Below, piece by piece: positions 18,118 to 26,746 of a stretch of 64,000 nucleotides of DNA. The number at the start of each line of letters is the position of its first letter. Positions within the stretch are counted from its first letter, which is position 1. The stretch comes from CADDYT01 sp035294125. Lineage in GTDB: Bacteria; Chloroflexota; Ktedonobacteria; Ktedonobacterales; Ktedonobacteraceae. A program made the translations under genes and the position numbers. The DNA is taken from positions 124,001-188,000 of the forward strand of contig DATGLM010000049.1 in NCBI GenBank assembly GCA_035294125.1, written 5' to 3'. Below the pieces are notes generated by a model. It saw nothing but the letters and a program-made list of their open reading frames with translations. It had not been told where the DNA came from and did no database searches.

Positions 18118-18173
18118 AACAACCTCTTCTCTGGTTTCTCCATCGCTCATCTGGAAGATTTGCAGAATCAGAC

Positions 18174-18193
18174 AATGATTTTCAACAATCATT
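18174..18193. promoter_or_regulatory. Inverted repeat in the araC-cupin intergenic region, candidate operator
   Basis: AATGATT and AATCATT form a perfect seven-base inverted repeat around a six-base spacer, 57 bases upstream of the regulator start. Its place between divergent genes fits an operator, but it could be chance in an AT-rich stretch. Confidence 0.35.
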
Positions 18194-18395
18194 CTATCAT
18201 CATGCACGAAGGCGCGTCTATAATTACCATCAGACAGAGAACATGCTCTCTGTCGGTCCCATGAGCTACCAAAAGCGCTTCGGCAGCGTGTCTTCTTAAG
18301 GGTCGAAATAGTGCAGCGCTCGTAAAGGCGTTCCGCAAAAGCGACCTGAGCAAATGGTACGCTACCAACGATTCTAAAGCAGAGGCATTGAAAAG

Positions 18396-18800
18396 ATGGA
18401 GATCAAAAGAAATTGCGAGCAAACTTCGAACAAAGCAGGGGCAGAGAACTTTACCGGCACGGTTCGTATTGATTCCTTAGTCGATGCACCCGAACCGGCG
18501 CGGGTAGTCGCTGCCAGCGTCACCTTCGAACCGGGCGCTCGCACCAACTGGCACAGCCACCCGCTCGGCCAGACACTGATCGTGACGGCTGGTTGCGGGC
18601 GCGCACAATGCTGGGGAGGGCCGGTCGAGGAAATCCGACCCGGGGACGTCGTCTGGTTCGCGCCGGGTGAGAAACACTGGCACGGAGCTTCCCCAAACAG
18701 GGCTATGACGCACATCGCCATTCAGGAGCGCCAGGATGGCAAGACCGCAGACTGGATGGAAAAGGTCAGCGACGAATACTATCAGGAGAAGCCCCAATGA
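18396..18800 (+). CDS. Cupin domain protein
   Basis: A 134-residue single-domain cupin. The metal-binding motif 1 reads NWHSHPLGQTLIVTAG and motif 2 reads DVVWFAPGEKHWHGA, with the His residues in place. It resembles small cupins of the manganese-dependent hydroxynitrile lyase/carboxymuconolactone-associated type. The function is unknown; it may be an isomerase or lyase. Its stop overlaps the next start by four bases (ATGA), so it is coupled to the aldo-keto reductase, and the pair is divergent from the AraC regulator. Confidence 0.85.
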   Translation: MEIKRNCEQTSNKAGAENFTGTVRIDSLVDAPEPARVVAASVTFEPGARTNWHSHPLGQTLIVTAGCGRAQCWGGPVEEIRPGDVVWFAPGEKHWHGASPNRAMTHIAIQERQDGKTADWMEKVSDEYYQEKPQ

Positions 18801-19801
18801 AAACGAAATATCTGGGACGGACGGGACTGCAGGTCACAGAGGTCTGCCTGGGGACCATGACCTTTGGCAATCAGGCTGATGAGCAAACCTCACGCGCTAT
18901 TATGGATAAAGCCTTCGACAATGGCGTCTTTTTCTTTGATACCGCCAATGCTTATCCTCTTGGCGCGACCGCGCAGACAATTGGCAGTACCGAGGAATAC
19001 ATTGGACGCTGGCTCAAGGGAAAGCGCGACCAGATTATTCTGGCGACGAAGTTTGGCGTTCCGACGAGCAACAGGCCCAATAGAGGGGGCGGCTCGCGTG
19101 AGAACATCATGCGCGCTGTCGAGGCAAGTCTGCGCCGCTTGCAGACCGACTACATCGATCTCTATCAGATACACTTCCCCGATCCACATACTCCGCTTGA
19201 GGAAACGCTGCGCGCTCTGGATGACCTCGTCCACAGTGGCAAGGTGCGCTATATCGGCTGCTCCAACTATCCCGCCTGGCTGCTCTGTAAGGCGTTGTGG
19301 ACGAGTGACCTTCTGAACATCGCGCGCTTCGATTGCGTGCAGCCGCGCTACAACATTCTTTTCCGCCACATCGAGGCCGAACTGCTTCCCCTGGCCGCCG
19401 ATCAGGGTATTGGCGTGATTGTCTACAATCCGCTCGCGGGCGGCATCCTCACCGGACGCTATCATGTCGGTGAGACTCCACAGGAGAATACGCGCTTCAC
19501 GGTTCGCAATGCCGGACAGCTCTACCAGGCCCGCTACTGGCACGAGGATCAGTTGAAAGCGGTCGAGCAGCTTAAGCAATTGTGTGATGAGCGCCATCTT
19601 CTGCTTGCCCAGGTTGCCATTGCCTGGGTGCTGGAGAATCCCACCGTCACTTCGGCCATCGTCGGGGCCAGCAGACCCGATCAACTCGACCAGACGCTGC
19701 CCGCCGTCAATCTCAAGCTCGACGAGCAACTGCGCGAGGCTTGCAATGCCATCTGGTATCAGCTCCCACACGAGCCAAACCCGGGACTGGCATACCGCTA
19801 A
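18797..19801 (+). CDS. Aldo/keto reductase
   Basis: The 334-residue NADPH-type reductase shows the family pattern: GRTGLQVTEVCLGTMTFG at the start, catalytic Asp/Tyr in FFDTANAY, the lysine in ILATKFG, QIHFPDPHTP near the catalytic His, and the C-terminal cofactor site AIVGASRPDQL. The substrate is unknown. AGGAG precedes the ATG and the gene overlaps the cupin. A chimeric remnant follows 45 bases downstream. Confidence 0.92.
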   Translation: MKTKYLGRTGLQVTEVCLGTMTFGNQADEQTSRAIMDKAFDNGVFFFDTANAYPLGATAQTIGSTEEYIGRWLKGKRDQIILATKFGVPTSNRPNRGGGSRENIMRAVEASLRRLQTDYIDLYQIHFPDPHTPLEETLRALDDLVHSGKVRYIGCSNYPAWLLCKALWTSDLLNIARFDCVQPRYNILFRHIEAELLPLAADQGIGVIVYNPLAGGILTGRYHVGETPQENTRFTVRNAGQLYQARYWHEDQLKAVEQLKQLCDERHLLLAQVAIAWVLENPTVTSAIVGASRPDQLDQTLPAVNLKLDEQLREACNAIWYQLPHEPNPGLAYR

Positions 19802-19846
19802 GCGGTGGATCGAACGAACAGGAGTTCAGAAAATGAGGAGAAACAC

Positions 19847-20122
19847 ATGAGAGCAACCGTGTATCATGGACCCAGGGATATGCGTATCGATCAGGTACCT
19901 GATCCCGCTATTCAGACGCCTACCGAATGGTACAAAAACGTGCGCCAGAACCCAACTATCAGCCTGACTCAGAGAGGAAAGACACTCACCGCGCGCGCCC
20001 ATATTATTACCTGCCAGGAGCGACTTGAGCAGATTCTTGACAGATTTCGGGATAAGTACGGCAGGAACGTGAAATCCTACTATCCCAAATACAATGTGGC
20101 CGTTGCAGTCCCACTCTCATGA
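19847..20122 (+). pseudogene. Chimeric remnant: zinc alcohol dehydrogenase N-terminus joined to a split-barrel flavin-type C-terminus
   Basis: The 91-residue frame has a normal ribosome site (GAGGAG six bases before ATG 19847). Residues 1-24 (MRATVYHGPRDMRIDQVPDP...) look like the first strands of a zinc-dependent alcohol dehydrogenase. From about residue 27 (EWYKNVRQNPTISLTQRG) the sequence resembles the C-terminal half of a PNPOx-like or F420-type nitroreductase-related split-barrel protein. Neither part is a complete domain. The simplest reading is an in-frame deletion that fused two neighbouring genes of the aldo-keto reductase cluster. Whether the product is made is unknown. Confidence 0.6.
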
Positions 20123-20143
20123 AGCCGCTGCTCAGCGAGAGCT

Positions 20144-21586
20144 TCAACTCTGATAGCAGGGTACAGTGAGGAAGAAGGTGCTGCCTTCGCCGGGGATGCC
20201 GCTGCTCTCGACCCAGATCTGACCGCCCATCGCTTCAGTGAGCTGGCGGCAGAGGTAAAGGCCGAGACCGGAGCCTTGCTGCGTGCTGTCGAGGCGCATA
20301 AACTTGGTGAAGAGGCGTGACTGGTCTTCTCTGGAGATGCCCGGCCCCCGGTCGCGAATGGCGATCAAGGCGAACTGGTGAGAGGGAGACATAGTCGACT
20401 GGTACTCAAGCGCTGGGGTGGGAGAAATATGGCAGTGCAGGTCAGCCAGGCTCAGACGTGTGGCGCTGATGGCGATCTCTGTTCCGGCTGGAGTATATTT
20501 CAGAGCATTGCCGAGCAGATTGAGCATGATTTGCCGCAGGCGCAGCTCGTCGACCCAGACGAGCAGGTCGGCGGAAATATCGATTTTGACGGGGCGCTGC
20601 TCGCGATCAATGATCGGTTCGAGGATCTCGACGATCACCTCGACCGTCTGTGCCACATTCACCACGCCAAAGTTGAGCGAGACACGGTTCTGATCGACAC
20701 GGCTGATATCCATGACATTGCCGAGCAGAAGCACCAGTTCGTCGCAGGCGCGCTGTGTGTTGTTGAGGAAGTGCGAGCGTGTCTCCTCGTCAAGCGAGTC
20801 GCCATACTGACTCAGTAGCTCCAGGTAGCCCTGCATGGCTGTGAGTGGCGTGCGCAATTCGTGCGAGGCGATCATGAGGAAGTGGTTTTTGATCTGTTCG
20901 GACTCCTGAGCCTGGCGCAGCGCCTCGCGTAGTTCGTTATGCAGCCGCGCCCCCTCGATCACCACAGCAGCCTGGTTCGCGAACAACTCAAACAGGGAAA
21001 CAATCTCTTCCGATGGACGCAGACCATCCAGTGGACCGTCCGGTGTCAGGAAACCGAGCCATGTGTTATCACCGCCGATCAGAGGCACAATCATCAGGTC
21101 TTGCGCGTGCCAGTAAACTTTTTCCATATCGGGGTCAATGGCAGAGGGTGAGAATATCTGCACCGTCTCGTCCACCACGAAGAAACTCTTAATCTCTTCG
21201 TCTTGCCAGATGGAAGCTTCAGCCGGAATGTGATACGAACGGCTCACGCGGTACTCCTCACTGGCGAGCCGGGATACAATCGATTCGGGTAGGGGATGCT
21301 CACGCAGGTAAGTTTCATCCTCGGCCCGGCCCCCGGCCAGAGCACAATAGCGGTAATAGTCCAGGCCATCGTAGAGATAGAGGGCGGCAATGCGGAATTG
21401 CAATGCCTCACAGGCGGCGCCGCAGACACGCTTAAGCAGCGTCTGCGTATCCATTTGCAGGCGCAGGGAGGCTCCAATATCGATGATAGTATCAAGCACT
21501 TTGCGCTGCTGCGCCAGTCGTGCCTCGTATTGTTGTATCAGCGCGGTTACATCGCCTGCGATTGTCTCCAGGGATGCCTCTTGCAT
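20144..21586 (-). CDS. GAF-domain sensor histidine kinase
   Basis: A 480-residue soluble kinase. An N-terminal coiled stretch and a GAF domain (about residues 30-210) precede a HisKA domain with phosphoacceptor H242 in ASHELRTPLTAMQGYL. The HATPase_c part shows the N box LLGNALKYTP, G1 RDRGPGIS and G2 GSGLGLYLCRQL. No TM segment is visible, so it senses a cytoplasmic ligand or redox signal. No response regulator is adjacent; the partner is unknown. AGAGG lies about ten bases before the start. Confidence 0.9.
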   Translation of the reverse strand: MQEASLETIAGDVTALIQQYEARLAQQRKVLDTIIDIGASLRLQMDTQTLLKRVCGAACEALQFRIAALYLYDGLDYYRYCALAGGRAEDETYLREHPLPESIVSRLASEEYRVSRSYHIPAEASIWQDEEIKSFFVVDETVQIFSPSAIDPDMEKVYWHAQDLMIVPLIGGDNTWLGFLTPDGPLDGLRPSEEIVSLFELFANQAAVVIEGARLHNELREALRQAQESEQIKNHFLMIASHELRTPLTAMQGYLELLSQYGDSLDEETRSHFLNNTQRACDELVLLLGNVMDISRVDQNRVSLNFGVVNVAQTVEVIVEILEPIIDREQRPVKIDISADLLVWVDELRLRQIMLNLLGNALKYTPAGTEIAISATRLSLADLHCHISPTPALEYQSTMSPSHQFALIAIRDRGPGISREDQSRLFTKFMRLDSTQQGSGLGLYLCRQLTEAMGGQIWVESSGIPGEGSTFFLTVPCYQS

Positions 21587-21663
21587 TGCCGCTCATCCTC
21601 TCGGACCATAATCACATCCTTAGTTCATAAAAGGATTATACCATATTAGCCGGAAGGAGTGAA

Positions 21664-22503
21664 TCATTCCCACTGCCAGCCCATCTCATCGAGCAGGCGC
21701 TGGAGCGCCTGTGATGCAGTGTGAAAGAGATCGGGACCGCTGAATCCCTGGTACTTTCCAGCTGAGGCGAGATGTGGTTCAAGCGAGAAGAAACCGCCGT
21801 AGCCGTCCTGGCGCAGGCGGGTTAAAAGCTCCGGCCAGCGCGAGACGCCTTCACCCGCAGCTACCACGCTGCTATCGGCCCGCGCATCCTTGACGTGGAC
21901 GTAGCGCAGCCAGGGCTGGAGTTGCTCGTAGGCGTCGGGATACGGTGTTTGCCCGCACTGAATGAAGTTGGCCGGGTCGAAGACCGCCTGCAACCCATCG
22001 ACATTTTGCAAGAGATCGAGACAGCGGGCGATGGTGTCTCCGTAAATATCCTTCTCGTTTTCGTGCAGCAGGATCACACCGGCTGCCCGCGCTCGCTCCG
22101 TCATCTCAATCAGGCGCCGCAGCGCCTCATTGCGCCATCGAGCCGGGTCTGCCCCGTCTGTCGCGCTGGCAGGTGGATAGGGTGGATAGAAGGAAAAGAC
22201 GCGGATAAACGGCGTTTCAAAGATGCGCGCAAGCTCAATAGCGCGCTCGAAGCGGCGCAGATGTTCATCAAACGGGCTGTTGACAGGCACTTTCCCGATG
22301 GGCGAGCCAATTGCGGCCACGCCAATGCCTTGCGTATCGAGCGTCTGCTTGACCTGCCTGACCTGCGCGTCACTGAGATCAAGCACATTGGTGTTCCAGA
22401 CGCCGCGCAGGTCCAGGAAATGGATATTCTCTCTTTCGAGCACGGCGATCTGCTCGTCAAGGTCAGGAGAGATTTCATCGGCGAAGGCGGAGAGGTGAAT
22501 CAT
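21664..22503 (-). CDS. Sugar phosphate isomerase/epimerase family TIM barrel
   Basis: A 279-residue xylose-isomerase-like TIM-barrel protein. Supporting stretches are SAFADEISPDLDEQ at the start, ILLHENEKDIYGDT, AVFDPANFIQCGQ and YVHVKDARADS, which place the metal-binding Glu, Asp and His residues of the family. Members epimerise or isomerise sugars, inositols or hydroxypyruvate. It is the last gene of a four-gene minus-strand operon and overlaps the oxidoreductase gene by four bases. Confidence 0.88.
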   Translation of the reverse strand: MIHLSAFADEISPDLDEQIAVLERENIHFLDLRGVWNTNVLDLSDAQVRQVKQTLDTQGIGVAAIGSPIGKVPVNSPFDEHLRRFERAIELARIFETPFIRVFSFYPPYPPASATDGADPARWRNEALRRLIEMTERARAAGVILLHENEKDIYGDTIARCLDLLQNVDGLQAVFDPANFIQCGQTPYPDAYEQLQPWLRYVHVKDARADSSVVAAGEGVSRWPELLTRLRQDGYGGFFSLEPHLASAGKYQGFSGPDLFHTASQALQRLLDEMGWQWE

Positions 22504-23573
22504 GAGAGCACCACCTCACGCCGGGTGCGCGCCGATTCATAGATAGCCAGAATGACCTCGACGGTTCTACGCCCGGCGTAGCCATCAACCAGCGGCGTCC
22601 CGTTCTCGCGAATAGCGCGTATCATATCGGCAAATTGCATGGCGTGGGAACGAACGTTGAGCGCGGCAGGATTCTGGGCCGCTCCTTCCTTCTTCTCGCC
22701 CTGTGAACCTCTGCTGGCCCTGTCAGCTTTCGGACTGATGCCATACGCGCCCACCTCTTCGCTGTCGTCACGAGCGAGATGCAGGTAGGCCAGTTCGTCA
22801 TTCTCGATGATAGCCGAACCCTTATCACCGAAGATTTCGATGCGTGTGGAGACGCCAGGATAGGCTCCCGTTGTCGCGGCAATGGTGCCGAGCGCGCCAT
22901 TGTCGAAGCGCAGCACGGCCACAGCCACATCCTCCGTCTCCATGCGATGCGCCAGCGTATCGGTATAGGCGAAGATGCTGCGCACCGGTCCCATCAGCCA
23001 TTGCAGTACGTCGATGGAGTGGATAGACTGGTTCATCAGTACGCCGCCGCCATCAAGCTGCCAGGTGCCGCGCCACGCCCCGCTGTCGTAGTAGCCCTGC
23101 GAGCGCCACCAGGGGATCAGTGTGTTGCCAAGCACGAGCCGCCCAAAGGCTTTTTCCTGAACCAGCGCGTATACCTCCTGCGCGGCGGCATCGAAGCGGT
23201 GCTGGCTGACAACTGCCATCTTCACACCTGTCTCCTCCTGCACGCGCAGCATCTCATCCAGCGCCGCCCGGCTAATCTCCATCGGCTTCTCCACGATCAC
23301 ATGCCGTCCAGAGCGCATGATCTGGATGGCGTGCTTCCCGTGCATGCCGCTCGGTGTGCCGATGGTCACGACATCCAGTTGCTCGCGGGCCAGCATCTCC
23401 CCGATATCACTGTAGGGTGTGGCTCCATATTTAGCGGCCAGCTTTTGCGCGCTCTCGAAAACGATATCGGCTACGGCCACCAGTTCTGCATCGGGCAGAC
23501 TTTTGATAGCCTCCGCATGCATCGGGCCAATGACCCCACCGCCGACGATACCGAAGCGAAGTTTCTCTGTCAT
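22500..23573 (-). CDS. Gfo/Idh/MocA family NAD(P)-dependent oxidoreductase
   Basis: The 357-residue protein opens with the Rossmann motif FGIVGGGVIGPMHAEA, contains VTIGTPSGMHGKHAI and the catalytic EKPME motif, and has the C-terminal beta-sheet domain with GGGVLMNQSIHSIDVLQWL. Members oxidise or reduce hydroxyls of sugars and inositols. Overlap with the epimerase-like gene and a seven-base gap from the PGI-like gene indicate one transcript. The substrate is unknown. Confidence 0.92.
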   Translation of the reverse strand: MTEKLRFGIVGGGVIGPMHAEAIKSLPDAELVAVADIVFESAQKLAAKYGATPYSDIGEMLAREQLDVVTIGTPSGMHGKHAIQIMRSGRHVIVEKPMEISRAALDEMLRVQEETGVKMAVVSQHRFDAAAQEVYALVQEKAFGRLVLGNTLIPWWRSQGYYDSGAWRGTWQLDGGGVLMNQSIHSIDVLQWLMGPVRSIFAYTDTLAHRMETEDVAVAVLRFDNGALGTIAATTGAYPGVSTRIEIFGDKGSAIIENDELAYLHLARDDSEEVGAYGISPKADRASRGSQGEKKEGAAQNPAALNVRSHAMQFADMIRAIRENGTPLVDGYAGRRTVEVILAIYESARTRREVVLS

Positions 23574-23579
23574 GATTCT

Positions 23580-25376
23580 CTATTTCCTGTTTTCCAGCTC
23601 TTCCTGCAAAGCTTGCTCCACATCTTCGAAAAAAGTTTCTAAGGTGGGAAGAGAAGTCTCATCAAAAGCGCCATCAAATACCAGCAGGAAGCAACTGCGT
23701 CCCTGCTCGATCATGGCCTGCCACGTGCTGACGGCTTGCGCGCAGAGGAAGGTATCACTGTAGCTGCCCAGCAGGCTCGGCTCGTGCTGCCTTGCCAGCA
23801 GGCGCAGGCTGACGAAGTTGGCAGGCCCATCCATCTCGCTCTGCTCCGTCGAATGGTACGCGGCAGGTGCGTGGCGCAGCTTCACCGGCACGCCTAGCAC
23901 GCCATTGCCGATCTGGTGCAGCCGTGTTTCGAGCCTCGACCAGACCTCAGAAGCGGTTTCTCCATTGACGGTGAGATCAAGATAGCCCGGGCGCGCGGCT
24001 TCCGGGGCGGTAACTGCCTCTCGCAGCATTCTGGCAAATACATGAGCCGGATTATCCCGTGTCTCAACCGTTGGCGGCGCGTAGAGCGTCAACGGGCCGC
24101 TGCTCGTCGTCGCCTGCCAGTCGCGCACCACGTCTAGCGGGTTCTCATGCGTGCGCAGGACGCGGGCGCGCGCCTTATAGTTCTCAACCGCTGGCTGCCC
24201 GGCAAAGGTGATATGGTTCAGGTAGCCGTAGAGGGCCATGATTAGTTGCCAGTTCAGAAAGGCGGTGGCGACGCCGACCAGCCTGCTTTGTGGCTCCTGA
24301 TCTCCCAGCCCGCTCGTAATCTGCACCGGAACGATGCCACGCAAGTTATAGCCGGGAGCTTTGATGGCCAGCGGCTGGCCCGCGAAGACGACGATGCCCT
24401 TGCCACCTTTGCCCAGGCTCTCCTCCATCAACTGCTCTATCCATGGAATGAGCATGTGCCAGTCGCCGGGAAAATACAGGAAGAGGCGCACAACACCGCG
24501 CACGCTCGAATCAGCAAGCGTCGCGGCCAGTCGCACGGGCGACGAATCCTGTGGCTGCGAGGCGGAGAGGTCGAGATTATATTCTTTCCATGACTGGCTC
24601 AACACCTCTCGCAACTGGCCCGACTGCTCTGACAGACGTGTCAGATACAGCGCGGCGGGCAGGAGGAAAACTCGTGTGGTGGGAGCGCTCATGCGCCCGC
24701 CTGTTCCGATGCCCCCATCGAGTTGCAGCGGGCGCGTCGGCACCTCGTACCGGTGGGCGAACGTGTCCAGGTACGAACCGGGCAGTGTCATGACCAGCAG
24801 GTGCTCGGCTGGTCGCAACTGCGCCTGTTTGAGCAGGTCGGTAAACCATTCCAGGTGCGTAATTGGCTCCTCAGAGGTCATGCCCATCGAGACGCCAACC
24901 ATCATCACGTCATCAAGCAGCGCGCGCAGGAATGCCGCGTCGACGGAACCTGTCTGCGCGGGCAGAGTGAGATTTTTAGCCGCCGCGATCCTGCGCACGA
25001 TCTGGTTGAGGGCGGCAGGGTCGGTGCTGTCCAGGGGGTAGATGGTGAAATGCCCTTCCTCGGAGCCATTACAGAAGCCCAGGCTGGTGAGGACGCGCAC
25101 GGCCATAACGGAGCCGCCCATGCCGGCCCAGATCACCTGCCGGATGCCGCGCTGCCAGAGATCTCGCGCCTCCTCCTCAACAGACGCCAGCATCTCAGGG
25201 TTCGCCAGCAGCCGCTTCACCCCCTCTACCCAGTCCAGCTTGATCTCCCCATTCTCGCTGCCCAGCTCCGCCATCAGTCCCGAACGCCTGCGCAACTGCC
25301 CCACCGCGTCCTCATCAATCAATTTCTGCATTGACGCAGAACTATTCCTGCTCTCCATTGATGCTATCACTTTCAA
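23580..25376 (-). CDS. Phosphoglucose isomerase-like SIS-fold protein
   Basis: A protein of about 598 residues. It has the sugar-phosphate binding pattern of phosphoglucose isomerases: VIWAGMGGSVMAV corresponds to the usual GIGGS loop, followed by STDPAALNQIV, a MTLPGSY stretch and MEESLGKGGKGIVVF, which resembles the catalytic Glu/GK region. It resembles the isomerase half of the transaldolase-isomerase fusions of some Chloroflexi, here without transaldolase. It may isomerise glucose 6-phosphate or a related sugar phosphate. The first possible start is TTG 25376, overlapping the LarA-like stop as TTGA; ATG 25358 is the alternative and neither has a strong ribosome site. Confidence 0.72.
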   Translation of the reverse strand: MKVIASMESRNSSASMQKLIDEDAVGQLRRRSGLMAELGSENGEIKLDWVEGVKRLLANPEMLASVEEEARDLWQRGIRQVIWAGMGGSVMAVRVLTSLGFCNGSEEGHFTIYPLDSTDPAALNQIVRRIAAAKNLTLPAQTGSVDAAFLRALLDDVMMVGVSMGMTSEEPITHLEWFTDLLKQAQLRPAEHLLVMTLPGSYLDTFAHRYEVPTRPLQLDGGIGTGGRMSAPTTRVFLLPAALYLTRLSEQSGQLREVLSQSWKEYNLDLSASQPQDSSPVRLAATLADSSVRGVVRLFLYFPGDWHMLIPWIEQLMEESLGKGGKGIVVFAGQPLAIKAPGYNLRGIVPVQITSGLGDQEPQSRLVGVATAFLNWQLIMALYGYLNHITFAGQPAVENYKARARVLRTHENPLDVVRDWQATTSSGPLTLYAPPTVETRDNPAHVFARMLREAVTAPEAARPGYLDLTVNGETASEVWSRLETRLHQIGNGVLGVPVKLRHAPAAYHSTEQSEMDGPANFVSLRLLARQHEPSLLGSYSDTFLCAQAVSTWQAMIEQGRSCFLLVFDGAFDETSLPTLETFFEDVEQALQEELENRK

Positions 25377-26638
25377 ATATTCAAACTTTTCGCTCTATAC
25401 AGCATCTCGCCCGCGTGAGGAACATACAAAATGCCCTCATCCTCACGGCCCTGCCACGCCCGCGGATTGATATCGTGATAATCCATGTAGCCGAGGTTGA
25501 CGCGGCGGCAGCGTTCCTCTGGGATGCCAGTTGCCAGCGTGACCTGGATGCGCGGCGTTTCGATGCCGGTGGCGGCATTGTAGGTTCCCAGGCCCTTGAC
25601 GTGCGTGCTGTGGGCAAGAATGCTGCCCGGCACGTCTTTGAAACGCTCCCACTGTTTGAGGAAGTAGTCGCGCACGTGATAGCCGACCTGATCTATGAGC
25701 TTGCCGTGCGTGTAGGAGATTTCGCTGATGTGCGGGGCGTAGATGATGACTTCGCCTCCGTCCGCGATGGCAGGCTCGGTCTTGTACATCGCTTTGGCGG
25801 CTGTCCACAGGTCGTCATACATGCTCGAAGGCGCGGAAAGTACGCGCTGGAAGGGCTTCTCAACGGTGATGATATTCAGTTGCGCGGAAAGGTCGACTGC
25901 CTGACCCCAGGCTTCGTCATGCGACCCGATGTAGAGTCCATGCAGCTTATCGCCCTGAAGCACCATCGTCATGCCGAGCAAGGGCGCCGGCACAAACTGC
26001 GCCGCCCGCTCGATGACACGCCGCACGGGCGTATCTTTGACGCCGATGGTGTGCATGCTCGTCACCAGCGCGCCCAGCCAGTGCGTGAAGTTGATGATAT
26101 CCGGCCCGGCAATGCCCGGAAAGAGGTATTTCGCGCCGCCGGAGAAGCCCGCGACCTCGTGTGGAAAGACCGGCCCGCAGATAACCAGTTGATCGTACTC
26201 GAAGATCAGCCGGTTGAGCGTGACAGGCACCTCGTCAACCAGCAGCCCATCCGTGAGCCGCGCCGCCTCCTCGCGGGAGATGGTGCCAACCGCGCGCAGC
26301 ATGTCCGGTTGCGACCAGTGGTGGTTGAAGATACGCGCATGGGGATAGCGTTCCGCCCGCTCCGCCGCCGCAACGCCCACCAGCCGCTCGATAGCCTCCG
26401 CCGACATCGGTGGGTGCGTCCCCAGCGCGATCAGATAATCCAGTGCAGAGACGCGCCTGCCAAGCTGCTCGTAGAGCACGCGAAAAAAGAGCGGGATCGG
26501 CGCTGTGCGCGTGCCATCAGGTATAATGACCAGCACGCGCTTCCCATTCACCGGCAGCCGCTCGCAGGCTGAGGCCACCAGATCGCGTACAACCTCATCC
26601 GTCAATATCTCAGTTGTCGAACCTTTGCCCTGAACCAT
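25373..26638 (-). CDS. LarA-like nickel-pincer-dependent racemase/epimerase (DUF2088)
   Basis: The 421-residue protein matches lactate racemase LarA and its relatives. Residues expected for the nickel-pincer nucleotide active site are seen: D41-T43-R44 in IIPDGTRTAP, H75 in ALGTHPPMS, H160 and cofactor lysine K170 in PHEVAGFSGGAK, and H186. Known members racemise alpha-hydroxy acids such as lactate or sugar acids. No larB, larC or larE cofactor genes are in the window. ATG 26638 is chosen for an AAAGAG seven bases upstream; TTG 26671 and ATG 26644 are alternatives. It heads a four-gene operon with sugar-type enzymes, so its substrate is probably a sugar-derived hydroxy acid. Confidence 0.85.
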   Translation of the reverse strand: MVQGKGSTTEILTDEVVRDLVASACERLPVNGKRVLVIIPDGTRTAPIPLFFRVLYEQLGRRVSALDYLIALGTHPPMSAEAIERLVGVAAAERAERYPHARIFNHHWSQPDMLRAVGTISREEAARLTDGLLVDEVPVTLNRLIFEYDQLVICGPVFPHEVAGFSGGAKYLFPGIAGPDIINFTHWLGALVTSMHTIGVKDTPVRRVIERAAQFVPAPLLGMTMVLQGDKLHGLYIGSHDEAWGQAVDLSAQLNIITVEKPFQRVLSAPSSMYDDLWTAAKAMYKTEPAIADGGEVIIYAPHISEISYTHGKLIDQVGYHVRDYFLKQWERFKDVPGSILAHSTHVKGLGTYNAATGIETPRIQVTLATGIPEERCRRVNLGYMDYHDINPRAWQGREDEGILYVPHAGEMLYRAKSLNI

Positions 26639-26746
26639 ATCCATACTCTTTATAATACCGCATGGACGCAATCACAGCTCTGCCTCCCGGTCTCCGGCTT
26701 GAACCTTTTTTCGTTGGACTAGAGTTTCAGGTCAGGAAGCTCTACA

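Noticed and set aside
25331..26572. Plus-strand frame of 413 codons opposite the LarA-like gene
   Set aside because: The opposite strand holds the conserved active-site residues; this frame is Arg/His-rich and without motifs.
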